A DNA stretch of 64,000 nucleotides from Croceivirga sp009797885 (GTDB lineage: Bacteria > Bacteroidota > Bacteroidia > Flavobacteriales > Flavobacteriaceae). The DNA lies in the NCBI GenBank assembly GCA_045866215.1, contig AP035880.1:2480001-2544000 (forward strand). The letters are read 5' to 3'. A program made the position numbers and the translations under genes. The notes under the pieces were generated by a model. The model was not told the origin of the DNA, ran no database searches, and was given only the letters and a program-made list of their open reading frames with translations. Positions 50,944-61,018 of the stretch are shown here, piece after piece; the stretch's first letter is position 1; each line of letters opens with the position of its first letter.

Positions 50944-53325
50944 TTATTCGTCCCGCAATACCTCAACGGGGTTTACAACGGCGGCTTTAAAACTTTGCCA
51001 GCTCACCGTGGCCAAGGCAATCACAAGCGCTGCTGCTCCTGCCGAAGCAAAAACCCACCAACTAAGTGTTGTTTTATGGGCAAAACCTTCAAGCCATTGA
51101 CTCATGGCGAACCATGAAATGGGGACGGCAATGAGAAAGGCCAACCCGATCCATTTCACAAAATCCTTGTTGAGAAGGGCAAGAATTTGGGCAATAGTGG
51201 CACCGTTCACTTTTCGTATTCCAATTTCTTTCGTTCTGCGCGCCATGGTGTTGGAGGCCAAAGCAAACAATCCCATACAGGAAAGCATAATGGCCAATAG
51301 GGAAAACCATGTGATCAGGGTATTTACACGTTCATATTCCTCATAATAAATGTTCAGTTTTTCATCGGTAAAAAAGTAGGTCAAAGGGGCATCCGGAAAT
51401 AAAACGCTCCATTTTTCCCGCAAAAGGGCGATAGCCTGGGAAGTGGCTCCTTTTTCCGATCGAATGGTGAGATAATCCCAATCCATTAGATTTTCCATGT
51501 CCGCAAAAAAATGGGCCAATGGCTCGGTTGGGCGCTGTACCCCCTGATAGCTAAAATCATCGATGGCCCCAATCACACGATATTGTGTTCCGCCTTTCCT
51601 CCCTTCAACCAGGATTTGGCCTTCGGCGGTGGAAAAACCCAGTTGGTCCATGGCAGTTTTGTTCAGGACCACCGTGTTTTTTAGGCTGGTCGGTTCTTTA
51701 TCGAACCCGTGCCCACTCAATAAATCAATTCCCAGTGTTTTAAAATAATCCTTGCCAACGTAAGATTTCCTAAGCGCTATGTTGGGCAAAATGCTTTCGC
51801 CAATGGGATAAAAAGTATTGTAGTTTTCATCATAATCCCCGGGGACACTCCCTGTAAAATTCACGGAGGAGATGAAAGGACTATTCAAAAGTTCCTTGGA
51901 AATCACGTCAAGTTTTCTAGAGGCGACCTCACTATCCTTATGTTTCCAAAAATCGGTTTGGGCAACAATGACATTTTCGTTATCAAACTTCGGGTTTTTG
52001 CCGATCATAAAATCGATTTGCCTTCTCACGGTAATGGTTCCGGAAATCAAAACAATTGCGATTACAAATTGTACAATGACCGAGGAGTGTTTGGCAAAAC
52101 CGGATTTGTTCGTCGCTGTGATTTTCCCCTGGAGGTTCTCGATCAATTTGCTTCTTGACCACAGCACGGAAGGCACCATACCGGAAAATAGTCCCGTAAA
52201 AATCCAAAGGCCAAGAAGGAGCGCCCCCAAAAAATAAGGGTTTAGGGATTGAAGTGCCAACTCCATACCAAACAAGGAATTGAAGGTAGGAAGTAAAATT
52301 GCGCTAAAAACCACCAGACCAAGAAGTAATGCTATAAATCCTGTAGCAAGGGACTCGACCATAATTTGTTTTACAATGTGCTTTTTTAAGGCGCCATGTA
52401 CCTTTTTGACACCAATTTCACGAGTTCTTGACAGCGCATTTACTATGGTTAAATTGATAAAATTTACAAGGGCTATACTGAGAATGCCCATGGCGATGAT
52501 GGCCAAAATTATAATCAATGTTTGGTTGGATTCCTCGGCAGCATGGTATTCAGAAAAAGGAATCAGATTTATTTTGGTCTTGTTTTCCCCTGCGGGAAGG
52601 AAGTTCTCCTTAACAATATTGTCCAGCTTATTCCCAATTTGGGACGGACGCACACCATCTTGAAGCACCACATAGGTCTCTGAAAAGGTATTGTACCAAT
52701 CATGGACGTCTTTGATCCAAGGCGAGAGGGTCCCCCCGGTTTCATAAGAAGTTACGATGTCAAATGTTACGGAGGAGTTCCCAGGAATATCAACAACCCC
52801 GGTAATGGTAAAAAAAACATCGTCAAAACCTAATTGCAATTGCTTGCCCAAAGCTGGGGTAGTGCCAAAATATTTGGAAGCGAAGGGAGCACTGATGACC
52901 GCGCTGTATTTTTCCTCAAGAACACCATTGGCCCCGCCCTCTTTAAAAGGAAAACTAAAAACGGAAAAGAATCCCTTATCCACATAAAAAACATTCTCTA
53001 AAAATGCATTGTCGCCATAACTTAAACGGTGACCATCCCAATCAAAAATTCGGGTTCCATTGACAATTTCTGGAATTTCCTGCTGCATTTGTGGTAACAG
53101 AAGCCCTTTTGTGGCGGTGCTTGTTCCCTCTTCATAAACTTCTTGGATCCTATAGATATTGGAAAGGTTTGTATTAAAGTGATTGTAGGTCAAATCGTTG
53201 TACACGTAGAGAACCAAGACCAAAAAGGACGCTATCCCCACACCAAGTCCGATAACATTGATACAAAAGGTGCTTTTATTGCGGTTACTATTCCTAAAGA
53301 AGAGTTTTAGATTGTGTTTCAGCAT
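50944..53325 (-). CDS. FtsX/MacB-like ABC permease 2 of the array
   Basis: 793 residues, same double-unit layout. Coupling helices GVKKVHGALKKHIVKQ and IGIRKVNGATIAQILALL. The last 100 residues closely match those of permease 3 (RKVNGATI, LLN-DFVKW, SWWVFA, ALATVSWQSFKAA), so these two are sister paralogues at least at the C terminus. It lies 19 bases from permease 3. Confidence 0.92.
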   Translation of the reverse strand: MLKHNLKLFFRNSNRNKSTFCINVIGLGVGIASFLVLVLYVYNDLTYNHFNTNLSNIYRIQEVYEEGTSTATKGLLLPQMQQEIPEIVNGTRIFDWDGHRLSYGDNAFLENVFYVDKGFFSVFSFPFKEGGANGVLEEKYSAVISAPFASKYFGTTPALGKQLQLGFDDVFFTITGVVDIPGNSSVTFDIVTSYETGGTLSPWIKDVHDWYNTFSETYVVLQDGVRPSQIGNKLDNIVKENFLPAGENKTKINLIPFSEYHAAEESNQTLIIILAIIAMGILSIALVNFINLTIVNALSRTREIGVKKVHGALKKHIVKQIMVESLATGFIALLLGLVVFSAILLPTFNSLFGMELALQSLNPYFLGALLLGLWIFTGLFSGMVPSVLWSRSKLIENLQGKITATNKSGFAKHSSVIVQFVIAIVLISGTITVRRQIDFMIGKNPKFDNENVIVAQTDFWKHKDSEVASRKLDVISKELLNSPFISSVNFTGSVPGDYDENYNTFYPIGESILPNIALRKSYVGKDYFKTLGIDLLSGHGFDKEPTSLKNTVVLNKTAMDQLGFSTAEGQILVEGRKGGTQYRVIGAIDDFSYQGVQRPTEPLAHFFADMENLMDWDYLTIRSEKGATSQAIALLREKWSVLFPDAPLTYFFTDEKLNIYYEEYERVNTLITWFSLLAIMLSCMGLFALASNTMARRTKEIGIRKVNGATIAQILALLNKDFVKWIGLAFLIAVPISWFAMSQWLEGFAHKTTLSWWVFASAGAAALVIALATVSWQSFKAAVVNPVEVLRDE

Positions 53326-53344
53326 GGTTTTGACTTTTTAATGG

Positions 53345-55768
53345 TTACTCCGTCCTGAGGCTTTCTACTGGGTTTTGTGTGGCCGCTTTAAAACTTTGCC
53401 AGCTCACGGTCGCAAGGGCGATGACCAATGCCAGAAATCCGGATAGGGCAAAAACCCACCAACTCATACTTGTTTTGTAGGCAAAACCATTCAACCATTG
53501 ATTCATGGCATACCATGAAACAGGTATGGCCATGGCAAATGCAAAACCGACCCATTTTACAAAATCCGTATTCAGTAACGCAAGAATCTGGAGTATTGTC
53601 GCACCATTTACTTTTCGTACCCCGATTTCCTTTTTTCGTCGTACAACGGTATAGGACGTAAGTCCAAAAAGGCCCATGGATGCAATTAAAATGGACAAGA
53701 CCGTAAAAATCTGGAATGCGGTGCCAAAGGTTTTGTCATCCTTGTACTGTGCTTCAAAGTTTTGGTCAAGAAACGTATAATTAAAAGTGCTTTCCGGGAA
53801 TATTTTCTTCCATGTACCCTCAATTTGGACCATGGCCTGTTCCATACCACCGGAAGCCATCGCTTTCTGATCTAGTTTTACAAGGATGTTGTTGGAACTG
53901 GGAGCGTATCGTAAAATTATGGGTTCAATACCCGTTTTCAATCCAAAATGGTGATAGTCCTTAAGTATCCCGGCGATGGTCCAATCCTGTTCCCAAAATC
54001 GTACGGTTTTTCCAATGGCCTCATCCATCTCGGATATGCCCATGTATTGCACAAATCTTTCATTCATGACAATTTCATTGCTGTAACCGCGTGAGGTTTC
54101 CTTAAAGGGCCCTCCCGCTACAAAGGTGAAATCCATTAATTCAAAAAAGGTAGGGCTAACGGAGTAATTATAGGTAATCCTTTTTTCATCCCTTGTTCCG
54201 TTAGGGAAGGTGATTCCGGCACTGGAACCCAGGTCTTCGTACCTGCCTCCTGGAAAGGTGTTTGCCGTTGCCGTTTTTTCCACAAAGGGAATGTTACGCA
54301 ATTCATCCTTGAAGGCCCTTATCCCCTGCACAAGAGTGGAATCGGAATCCGATCCCAAATTAAGTACTTGCCAATGTAGGGCAACCACTTGTTCCAAATC
54401 GGCACCGATGGGCCGGTCTTTTAAAAACAAGATCTGTTTATTGACCATGAGGGTCCCCACCAGTAGGATAATGGTGGCGAAGAACTGTCCAACAATAAGT
54501 CCTTTTCGCACCTGAAGGCCAACAGGGGAGGTGTTGACCTTTCCCTTTAAGGTGTTGGCGGGGGTATACCTGCTCAATACAAAGGCAGGGTATAGTCCGG
54601 AAACCAGGGAACCTAAGCATACAAGACCAAAAATGGGGAGCATTTGGTCAATATTGGAAATTCCCAAAGACAAATCCTTACCGATAAAAGTATTGAAGGA
54701 GGGCAACGCTATAAAAACAATACCAATGGCCACCAGTATGGCGATACCGTTCAATAAAAAAGACTCCAACAAGGATTGAAATACAATTTGGGGCTTTTGG
54801 GCACCGGCGACTTTTCGGACTCCGGTCTCTTTGGCCCGTTCTAGTGATTTGGCCGTCGAAAGATTGATATAGTTCAACCAGGAGAGCACCATGATGATTA
54901 CCCCAATCACAAATAAAAACCGCACTCTTTGGATACTCCCATTTGCCTCTGCCTCATAGGGTTTATTGGAGTACAGGTGGATATCTTCCAAAGGTTCAAT
55001 GTTATGCCGCTCGTAGGGCAATGCCTCAATCTTGAAATCCTTTATTTTTTGTTGCAGCAATGCCGTATTGGTATTGGGATCGATGCTGAAATAGGTGTAA
55101 TATACATTTTGAGTCCATGTCCGTTCCCAATCCCCCTCAAAGACCTCCCAGGCACGAAAGGTGCTAAAGGAGATTAAAAAATCATTCTTTATATGGGTGT
55201 TTCGATGGTCTTCCTTAAGGATTCCGGTCACGGTAAAAATGGGACCGTAACTATCCATAAGCTTTAGGGATTTGCCCATTGGGTCTTCGGAACCAAAAAC
55301 TTTTTGGGCCAAAGCTTCCGTGAGTATTATGGAGTAAGGTTCATCCAGGGCAGTAGTTACATCGCCTTGTTTTAACTGGGAATGGAAGATTTTGAAATAG
55401 GAGGGATCGGCCAAGGACCCTTTGGTGTGTTCAAAAACCTGATTTCCACGGAGCAATAAAACCCCATTTACATAGCGGAACCGCAGAAAATCCTTGATTT
55501 CGGGAAACTCATCTTTTAGGGTGGGTCCCGTAACGATATAGGTGTTGGCGTCACCAGCAACCCATTTACCTCCCTCCTGATAGTCCATATAGGCCCGATA
55601 TACATTTTCGGAGCCTTCAAAGGTATCATAGCTCTTTTCATGGTCCACATAGAGCATAATCAATACAAAGGAGGCTACACCAATGGAAAGCCCAAGAATA
55701 TTGATGAGGGAGTATAGCTTGTTTTTGAAAAGGTATCTCGTGGCAATCTTTAAAAAAAGCGTATACAT
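53345..55768 (-). CDS. FtsX/MacB-like ABC permease 3 of the array
   Basis: 807 residues. Coupling helices GVRKVAGAQKPQIVFQ and IGVRKVNGATILQILALL. C terminus nearly the same as in permease 2. It is the first gene after the only large gap in the array: 266 bases upstream (55769-56034) hold two strong inverted repeats and no gene, so a promoter for permeases 3, 2, 1 and the ATPase probably lies there. Confidence 0.92.
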   Translation of the reverse strand: MYTLFLKIATRYLFKNKLYSLINILGLSIGVASFVLIMLYVDHEKSYDTFEGSENVYRAYMDYQEGGKWVAGDANTYIVTGPTLKDEFPEIKDFLRFRYVNGVLLLRGNQVFEHTKGSLADPSYFKIFHSQLKQGDVTTALDEPYSIILTEALAQKVFGSEDPMGKSLKLMDSYGPIFTVTGILKEDHRNTHIKNDFLISFSTFRAWEVFEGDWERTWTQNVYYTYFSIDPNTNTALLQQKIKDFKIEALPYERHNIEPLEDIHLYSNKPYEAEANGSIQRVRFLFVIGVIIMVLSWLNYINLSTAKSLERAKETGVRKVAGAQKPQIVFQSLLESFLLNGIAILVAIGIVFIALPSFNTFIGKDLSLGISNIDQMLPIFGLVCLGSLVSGLYPAFVLSRYTPANTLKGKVNTSPVGLQVRKGLIVGQFFATIILLVGTLMVNKQILFLKDRPIGADLEQVVALHWQVLNLGSDSDSTLVQGIRAFKDELRNIPFVEKTATANTFPGGRYEDLGSSAGITFPNGTRDEKRITYNYSVSPTFFELMDFTFVAGGPFKETSRGYSNEIVMNERFVQYMGISEMDEAIGKTVRFWEQDWTIAGILKDYHHFGLKTGIEPIILRYAPSSNNILVKLDQKAMASGGMEQAMVQIEGTWKKIFPESTFNYTFLDQNFEAQYKDDKTFGTAFQIFTVLSILIASMGLFGLTSYTVVRRKKEIGVRKVNGATILQILALLNTDFVKWVGFAFAMAIPVSWYAMNQWLNGFAYKTSMSWWVFALSGFLALVIALATVSWQSFKAATQNPVESLRTE

Positions 55769-55878
55769 GGATTGTGTTTTGAAATTGGGTTACACCTTCG
55801 GGGTATTAGTGTAGTTCGATTTTCATGCCAAAACACAAGAATCTGATATACAGCTATATATGACTAATCGTGGCATTA

Positions 55879-55925
55879 CCAGTGTAAAATTATTTTACAG
55901 ATTCTGTATAATATATTTACACTGG
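55879..55925. repeat. Nested inverted repeat upstream of permease 3
   Basis: CCAGTGTAAA (55879-55888) with TTTACACTGG (55916-55925), and inside it TACAG (55896-55900) with CTGTA (55904-55908). Could be an operator or a folded leader; it sits about 110-160 bases before the start of permease 3. Confidence 0.6.
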
Positions 55926-55972
55926 GCCATTGAAGGGAAGGGTTTGAAATCTATACTTCCCTTCAATGGCCC
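55924..55972. repeat. 17-bp perfect inverted repeat downstream of permease 4
   Basis: GGGCCATTGAAGGGAAG (55924-55940) with CTTCCCTTCAATGGCCC (55956-55972), loop 15 bases. It lies 63 bases after the stop of permease 4 on the minus strand. Strong hairpin but no T-run on that strand, so it is a terminator-like or mRNA-stabilising structure at best. Confidence 0.6.
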
Positions 55973-56034
55973 CATAATTGCCAGGAATTCCCGATCCCAA
56001 TGCTACTTTAAAATGAAACCCCGTTTTTGTTGGA

Positions 56035-58473
56035 TTACTCCGCCCGTAAACTCTTCACGGGATTTGCCACGGCAGCCCTGATGCTTTGATAGCCCACCGT
56101 AAGAACGGCAATGGCTATCGCCAAAAATGCGGCCAGGAGCAACATCCACCATTGAACTTCGATGCGATAGGAAAAATCTTGAAGCCATTGATTCATGGCG
56201 TACCATCCAATGGGCAGGGAAATGATAATTGCCCAGCCCACCATTTTCAAGAAATCCGTGGTCAAGCGATATGATATTTGGCTTATACTGGCCCCTAAAA
56301 CTTTGCGTATTCCAATTTCTTTGGTCCTTCTTTGGGCATTAAAAGTGGCCAATCCAAACAGTCCCAGACAGGCAATAAGTATGGAAAGGACGGTGAAAAC
56401 CGAAAATATTTGTCCCAATCGCTGCTCTGCATCGTAACTGTCGTTAAAGGAGTCGTCCAAAAAATAGTAGTTGAAGGGTTGTCCAGGAGCTATGGTGTTC
56501 CAGATGCCCTCAATGGCAGATACCGTTGCGGTAACATCCTGGGTTCCCATTTTTATGGCCAAGGATCCAGGGAACCGTCCAATACCCAAACAGAGGGCCT
56601 CAATATTCTTCCGCATGGAATCATAGTGGAAATTCCTAACCACCCCAATAATGGTCTGGTAGGTAATAGCGTCCTCACTGGCCCCCAAATCCGATGAGAT
56701 GCGAAGTCCAATAGCATTTTCGGCACTCACGTTCAGTGTTTTGAGTGTGGCCTCGTTAATGATTACGGCACTGGAATCGGTAGGAATACGAACATCAAAA
56801 TCCCTGCCTGTAATCAGTTCCAGGCCCAAGGTAGAAAGGTAATCATGGTCTACCCTCCAGTTTTCCATGTTTATGGCATCCTCCTGGTTGTTGGCACCCT
56901 CTTTAAAGAAGGTTTGACCCGTTCTTGCGGAAGGGGTGGGCAAAAAACTACTGAGGGTAGCACTTTGTACCTGCCCCAAACGCAGGACCTCACGCTTTAA
57001 GGACTGTTCTTGCCCATTTACATTGTTTATATCCTCCAGCACCAAGATTTGTGCCTTTTCATAGCCCAGTTCCTTACTTTGGATGAAGTTCAATTGTTGG
57101 TAGACCACAACGGTGGCCACAATTAAAAGGATGGATATGGCAAACTGAAAGACAACAAGGGAGTTGCGTACTTTACTTCCACCGACATCGGAAAGTCCGC
57201 TCCCCTTCAATACCTTGACCGGAATAAATCTGGACATAAAAAATGCAGGATAGGTTCCCGATAGGACACCCACCACTAAGGTGGCACCTATTAAAATGGC
57301 CCAGAACATAGGGTTTTGAAAAGGAATGGAAATGGCCTTGTCCGCCAAGTCATTGAATAGGGGCAACACCAAAAAAGCGACACCCACGGCAAGGAGTAGG
57401 GAAAGAAAGCAGATGAATCCCGATTCTGTAAGGAACTGGCGGACCAAATCAGATTTATCGGAACCTAAGGTCTTGCGTACGCCAACCTCTTTAGCCCGTT
57501 TCAAGGAATAGGCCGTGGAAAGGTTCATGAAGTTGACAACGGCCAGAACTACAAGGAAAATGGCGACAAACGAAAGAATATAAATGTTTTGCATGCTTCC
57601 ATTGGCGCTGAGTTCGGTTTTCATATTGGACTGCAAATGGATATCCGTAAGGGACATGGCGCTGTAATTGATAAAATTTCCGGAAGCCCGGAATGAAGCT
57701 TCGGTCATACCGGGATAATAATCCTGTATCCACGGAATCAAATAACGTCCGAGCAAAGAGTCCAAGCCTTCTTGAAAGTTGGCCATATCTGCTGTGGGCA
57801 CCATTTTCACAAAAGTGTAATAGTTAAGACTGCCCCAATGACCGATCTGTGCAAATTGAAAACTGGGCATGGAGATGAAGACGGTATGGTCCCTTAGGAG
57901 GGAATTCTTGGGCATGTCCTCCATAACACCGGTTACCCTAAAGGTCCCCAAGTTATTGAGTACCATCTCCTGGCCAACGGCATTGTTTACCCCAAAATGC
58001 TTTTCGGCCGCCGTTCGGGTGAGCACCAATGTATTGGGTTCTGTCAGTGCTGTAGTTACATCACCGTCCAAAAATGCAAGCCCAAACATTTTAAAGAAGG
58101 TAGAATCCACAAAGGCACTGTTCAGTTCCTTTACATTGCTGGTTACATTTGCTTTTCTGATCAGCACACTCCCTTGGTCCCTAATACGTGTTGCCAGCTC
58201 TACTTGGGGATAGTCCCGCATCAAGGTTTCTGCCATGGGTTCGGGCGATTCACCAAGCTGCTCCGGCAGACCACCGAATTTCACATCCGCATTAATACGA
58301 TAAATGCGGTCCGCATCCGCAAACATTTTGTCGTAGCTCAGTTCATCATGGATGTAAAGGGCAATAAGCAAGGCCCCAGCCATACCAATAGCCAGACCAA
58401 ACGTGTTGAGAAAGGTAAAAAAGGGCTGCTTTTTTAAGCTTCTCCAAGCGATTTTCAAATGATTTTTAAACAT
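56035..58473 (-). CDS. FtsX/MacB-like ABC permease 4 of the array
   Basis: 812 residues. The N terminus (KQPFFTFLNTFGLAIGMAG, MFADADRIYRIN-DVKFGG) is almost the same as in permease 5, and coupling helices GVRKTLGSDKSDLVRQ and IGIRKVLGASISQISYRL match it as well. The two genes, and the 64-base stretch around their starts, are the product of tandem duplication. Last gene of its transcript: strong hairpin 63 bases past the stop. Confidence 0.92.
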   Translation of the reverse strand: MFKNHLKIAWRSLKKQPFFTFLNTFGLAIGMAGALLIALYIHDELSYDKMFADADRIYRINADVKFGGLPEQLGESPEPMAETLMRDYPQVELATRIRDQGSVLIRKANVTSNVKELNSAFVDSTFFKMFGLAFLDGDVTTALTEPNTLVLTRTAAEKHFGVNNAVGQEMVLNNLGTFRVTGVMEDMPKNSLLRDHTVFISMPSFQFAQIGHWGSLNYYTFVKMVPTADMANFQEGLDSLLGRYLIPWIQDYYPGMTEASFRASGNFINYSAMSLTDIHLQSNMKTELSANGSMQNIYILSFVAIFLVVLAVVNFMNLSTAYSLKRAKEVGVRKTLGSDKSDLVRQFLTESGFICFLSLLLAVGVAFLVLPLFNDLADKAISIPFQNPMFWAILIGATLVVGVLSGTYPAFFMSRFIPVKVLKGSGLSDVGGSKVRNSLVVFQFAISILLIVATVVVYQQLNFIQSKELGYEKAQILVLEDINNVNGQEQSLKREVLRLGQVQSATLSSFLPTPSARTGQTFFKEGANNQEDAINMENWRVDHDYLSTLGLELITGRDFDVRIPTDSSAVIINEATLKTLNVSAENAIGLRISSDLGASEDAITYQTIIGVVRNFHYDSMRKNIEALCLGIGRFPGSLAIKMGTQDVTATVSAIEGIWNTIAPGQPFNYYFLDDSFNDSYDAEQRLGQIFSVFTVLSILIACLGLFGLATFNAQRRTKEIGIRKVLGASISQISYRLTTDFLKMVGWAIIISLPIGWYAMNQWLQDFSYRIEVQWWMLLLAAFLAIAIAVLTVGYQSIRAAVANPVKSLRAE

Positions 58474-58534
58474 GATTGTTTGTTTTTGGCCCTTAGACTA
58501 GGCTATGGGCAGATTGATGATTTATTCTGTTCGC
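58471..58534. repeat. Direct repeat copy A around the permease 4 start
   Basis: 64 bases covering the start codon of permease 4, the intergenic gap and the stop of permease 5 (58522). Copy B at 60955-61018 differs at five positions. Marks the junction of a tandem gene duplication. Confidence 0.8.
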
Positions 58535-60957
58535 AGGCTTTTTACCGGGTTTGTTATGGCCGCTTTAATACTCTGATAGCTCACGGTAAGTATGGCAATT
58601 GTAATAGCTAGAAAACCAGCTAGCAACATGATCCACCAACTGATTTCAATTCGATACGAGAAATCCTCCAACCATCTGTCCATGGCCAACCAACCCAAGG
58701 GCAACGATATTAAAATACCAATGCCAACCAATTGCAGGAAATCCATGGTCAGGCGATATGAAATTTGCCCAACACTTGCTCCAAGTACTTTTCTAACCCC
58801 GATTTCCTTGGTACGCTTTTCAGCATTAAATGCAGCTAGCCCAAATAGCCCAAGACATGCTATTAGGATGGAAAGAAAGGTAAACACCATAAATATTTGC
58901 CCAAGATTCTGTTCCGATTCATAAGTTGTATTGAAGGCATCATCCATAAACCGATACGTAAAAGGTTGTCCGGGGGCAAGCCCATTCCATATTTTTTCCA
59001 CATCAGCTATGGCTGCTGAAAAATCACCGGCACTTAATTTTATGGCCATTGAACCCCTTGAATCACCAATCCTAAGGGATAATGCACCAATATTCTTCCT
59101 AAGGGTCTCATAATGGAAGTTTTTGATAACCCCTATTACTTTTAAAAATTCAGGATTTTCGGCTTCTCCCAAATCGTTTGAAAGTCGCATGCCGAGAACA
59201 TCTTCTGGCTGTTTTTCAAGAATGGCTACGGCAGACTCATTGAGGATTATTGCCGTAGAATCAGCCGCAAAATCTTTATTAAAGTCACGTCCAGCCACCA
59301 ACTCCATATTCAAGGTTGGAATATAATCGTGGTCTACACTCCAAACCTGCATATTGATGGCATTTTCCTGATCCAAGGATCTCTCTTTCATAAAACTGGT
59401 GTTGTTCCGGTAAGAGGGTGTAGGCAAATACCCTGTAAGCGATACACTTTGAACCTGTGCAAGTTGACCTACCCTTTCCTTAAAGGATTGGATATTGTCA
59501 CCGGCAGCGTAGGCATCTTCAACAATCAACACCTGGTTTTTGGAAAAGCCCAAATCCTTACTTTGGATGAAATTCAGTTGCCGATAGATGACCAAGGTAC
59601 TTATGATCAGAAATACGGAAATAGAAAACTGAAAAACAACCAAAGCATTTCTAACTTTTCCGCCCCGAATGCTTTTCCCCCCCGAACCTTTTAGTACTTC
59701 AACAGGAATAAATCGTGCCATAAAAAATGAGGGATACCAACCAGAAAGTAATCCCAAGACTATGGTGGAGATGAACAACAGTAACCAAAAAAGTGGATTC
59801 CCAAAGGGCATTGAAATATCCTTTCCAGCCAAATTGTTAAAGAATGGCAGGGCCAAGAGTGCAATCAAAATAGCTAAAACCAATGAGATAAAGGTTATTA
59901 AGCCGGACTCGATAAGAAACTGTTGCAATAAGCTCGATTTTGTTGAGCCCAATGTCTTACGTATACCTACTTCTTTGGCCCTTTTCAAGGAGTACGCCGT
60001 AGAAAGGTTCATAAAGTTTACACTGGCCAGTACCAACAGGAAAAGACCAATAAAGGAGAGGATATAAACGTTTCGGATACTACTATTGGCACTCATCTCG
60101 CCATCGATATCGGAATATAGGTGCACATCCAAAAGGGGGGTACTACTAAAATTTAAGTGGTTTCCTGATGCTTTAAACTGTTCTTCGGTAATACCCGGAA
60201 AGAACTGTTGTGCGTAGGGAATGACATAGGTGCCAAACATCGATTGCAAAGCCTCTTGAAATTCATTCAAATTTGTTCCGGGCACAAGTTTCACCAAAGT
60301 GTAGTAATTATGACTTGTCCATTCATCACTCATGGCATCTTCATAACTCGACATTGATATAAAAACGGAGTAATCCCTTAGGAACGAATTTTTGGGCATA
60401 TCATCAATTACCCCGGTAACCGTATAGGTATCGGTATTGTTCACCAATAAAGTCTGCCCTAGGGCTTCGTTAATGCCAAAATGTTTTTCGGCGGCTTTCC
60501 TTGTGAGTATTAAGGTATTTGGTTCTTTCAAAGCGGTCTCCACATCACCAACCAGGAGATCAAGACCAAGCATTTCAAAAAATGAGGGATCCACCAAAGT
60601 GGAATAGCTCTCTTTGACGTTTTTTGTCATCTCCGTTTTTCGTATCAAAGCGTTCCCAGCACTGTTGAACCGCGTTGTAAGGACTACTTGGGGAAAATCT
60701 GCCGACATGGCAGCAGCCATTGGTGCTGATACCTCTGCCATGACACTTTCGGTACCGCCAAATTTCACATCAACATTTATACGGTGGATTTGGTCTGCGT
60801 CTGCAAACATTTTGTCAAAACCCAGTTCATCATAAATATAAAGGGCAACAAGCAATCCGCCAGCTAGGCCAATAGCCAACCCAAATGTGTTCAAAAAGGT
60901 AAAAAAGGGCTGACCTTTTAGGTTCCTCCAGGCGATTTTTAAATAATTTTTAAACAT
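58522..60957 (-). CDS. FtsX/MacB-like ABC permease 5 of the array
   Basis: 811 residues, sister of permease 4 (same start pattern MFKNYLKIAWRNLKGQPFF and coupling helices IRKTLGSTKSSLLQQF and IGVRKVLGASVGQISYRL). The periplasmic domains differ more than the membrane parts, as expected if the partner or substrate changed after duplication. Gap to permease 4 is 48 bases and to permease 6 also 48. Confidence 0.92.
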   Translation of the reverse strand: MFKNYLKIAWRNLKGQPFFTFLNTFGLAIGLAGGLLVALYIYDELGFDKMFADADQIHRINVDVKFGGTESVMAEVSAPMAAAMSADFPQVVLTTRFNSAGNALIRKTEMTKNVKESYSTLVDPSFFEMLGLDLLVGDVETALKEPNTLILTRKAAEKHFGINEALGQTLLVNNTDTYTVTGVIDDMPKNSFLRDYSVFISMSSYEDAMSDEWTSHNYYTLVKLVPGTNLNEFQEALQSMFGTYVIPYAQQFFPGITEEQFKASGNHLNFSSTPLLDVHLYSDIDGEMSANSSIRNVYILSFIGLFLLVLASVNFMNLSTAYSLKRAKEVGIRKTLGSTKSSLLQQFLIESGLITFISLVLAILIALLALPFFNNLAGKDISMPFGNPLFWLLLFISTIVLGLLSGWYPSFFMARFIPVEVLKGSGGKSIRGGKVRNALVVFQFSISVFLIISTLVIYRQLNFIQSKDLGFSKNQVLIVEDAYAAGDNIQSFKERVGQLAQVQSVSLTGYLPTPSYRNNTSFMKERSLDQENAINMQVWSVDHDYIPTLNMELVAGRDFNKDFAADSTAIILNESAVAILEKQPEDVLGMRLSNDLGEAENPEFLKVIGVIKNFHYETLRKNIGALSLRIGDSRGSMAIKLSAGDFSAAIADVEKIWNGLAPGQPFTYRFMDDAFNTTYESEQNLGQIFMVFTFLSILIACLGLFGLAAFNAEKRTKEIGVRKVLGASVGQISYRLTMDFLQLVGIGILISLPLGWLAMDRWLEDFSYRIEISWWIMLLAGFLAITIAILTVSYQSIKAAITNPVKSLRTE

Positions 60958-61018
60958 GATTGTTCGTTTTTGACCCTTAGACCATGCTATGGGCAGATTG
61001 ATGATTTATTCTGTTCGT
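60955..61018. repeat. Direct repeat copy B around the permease 5 start
   Basis: Copy of 58471-58534 with five mismatches in 64 bases, covering the start of permease 5, the gap and the stop of permease 6 (61006). A shorter trace of the same sequence (CATGAT-GTTCGTTTTTG) is seen after the start of permease 6 near 63373. Confidence 0.8.
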
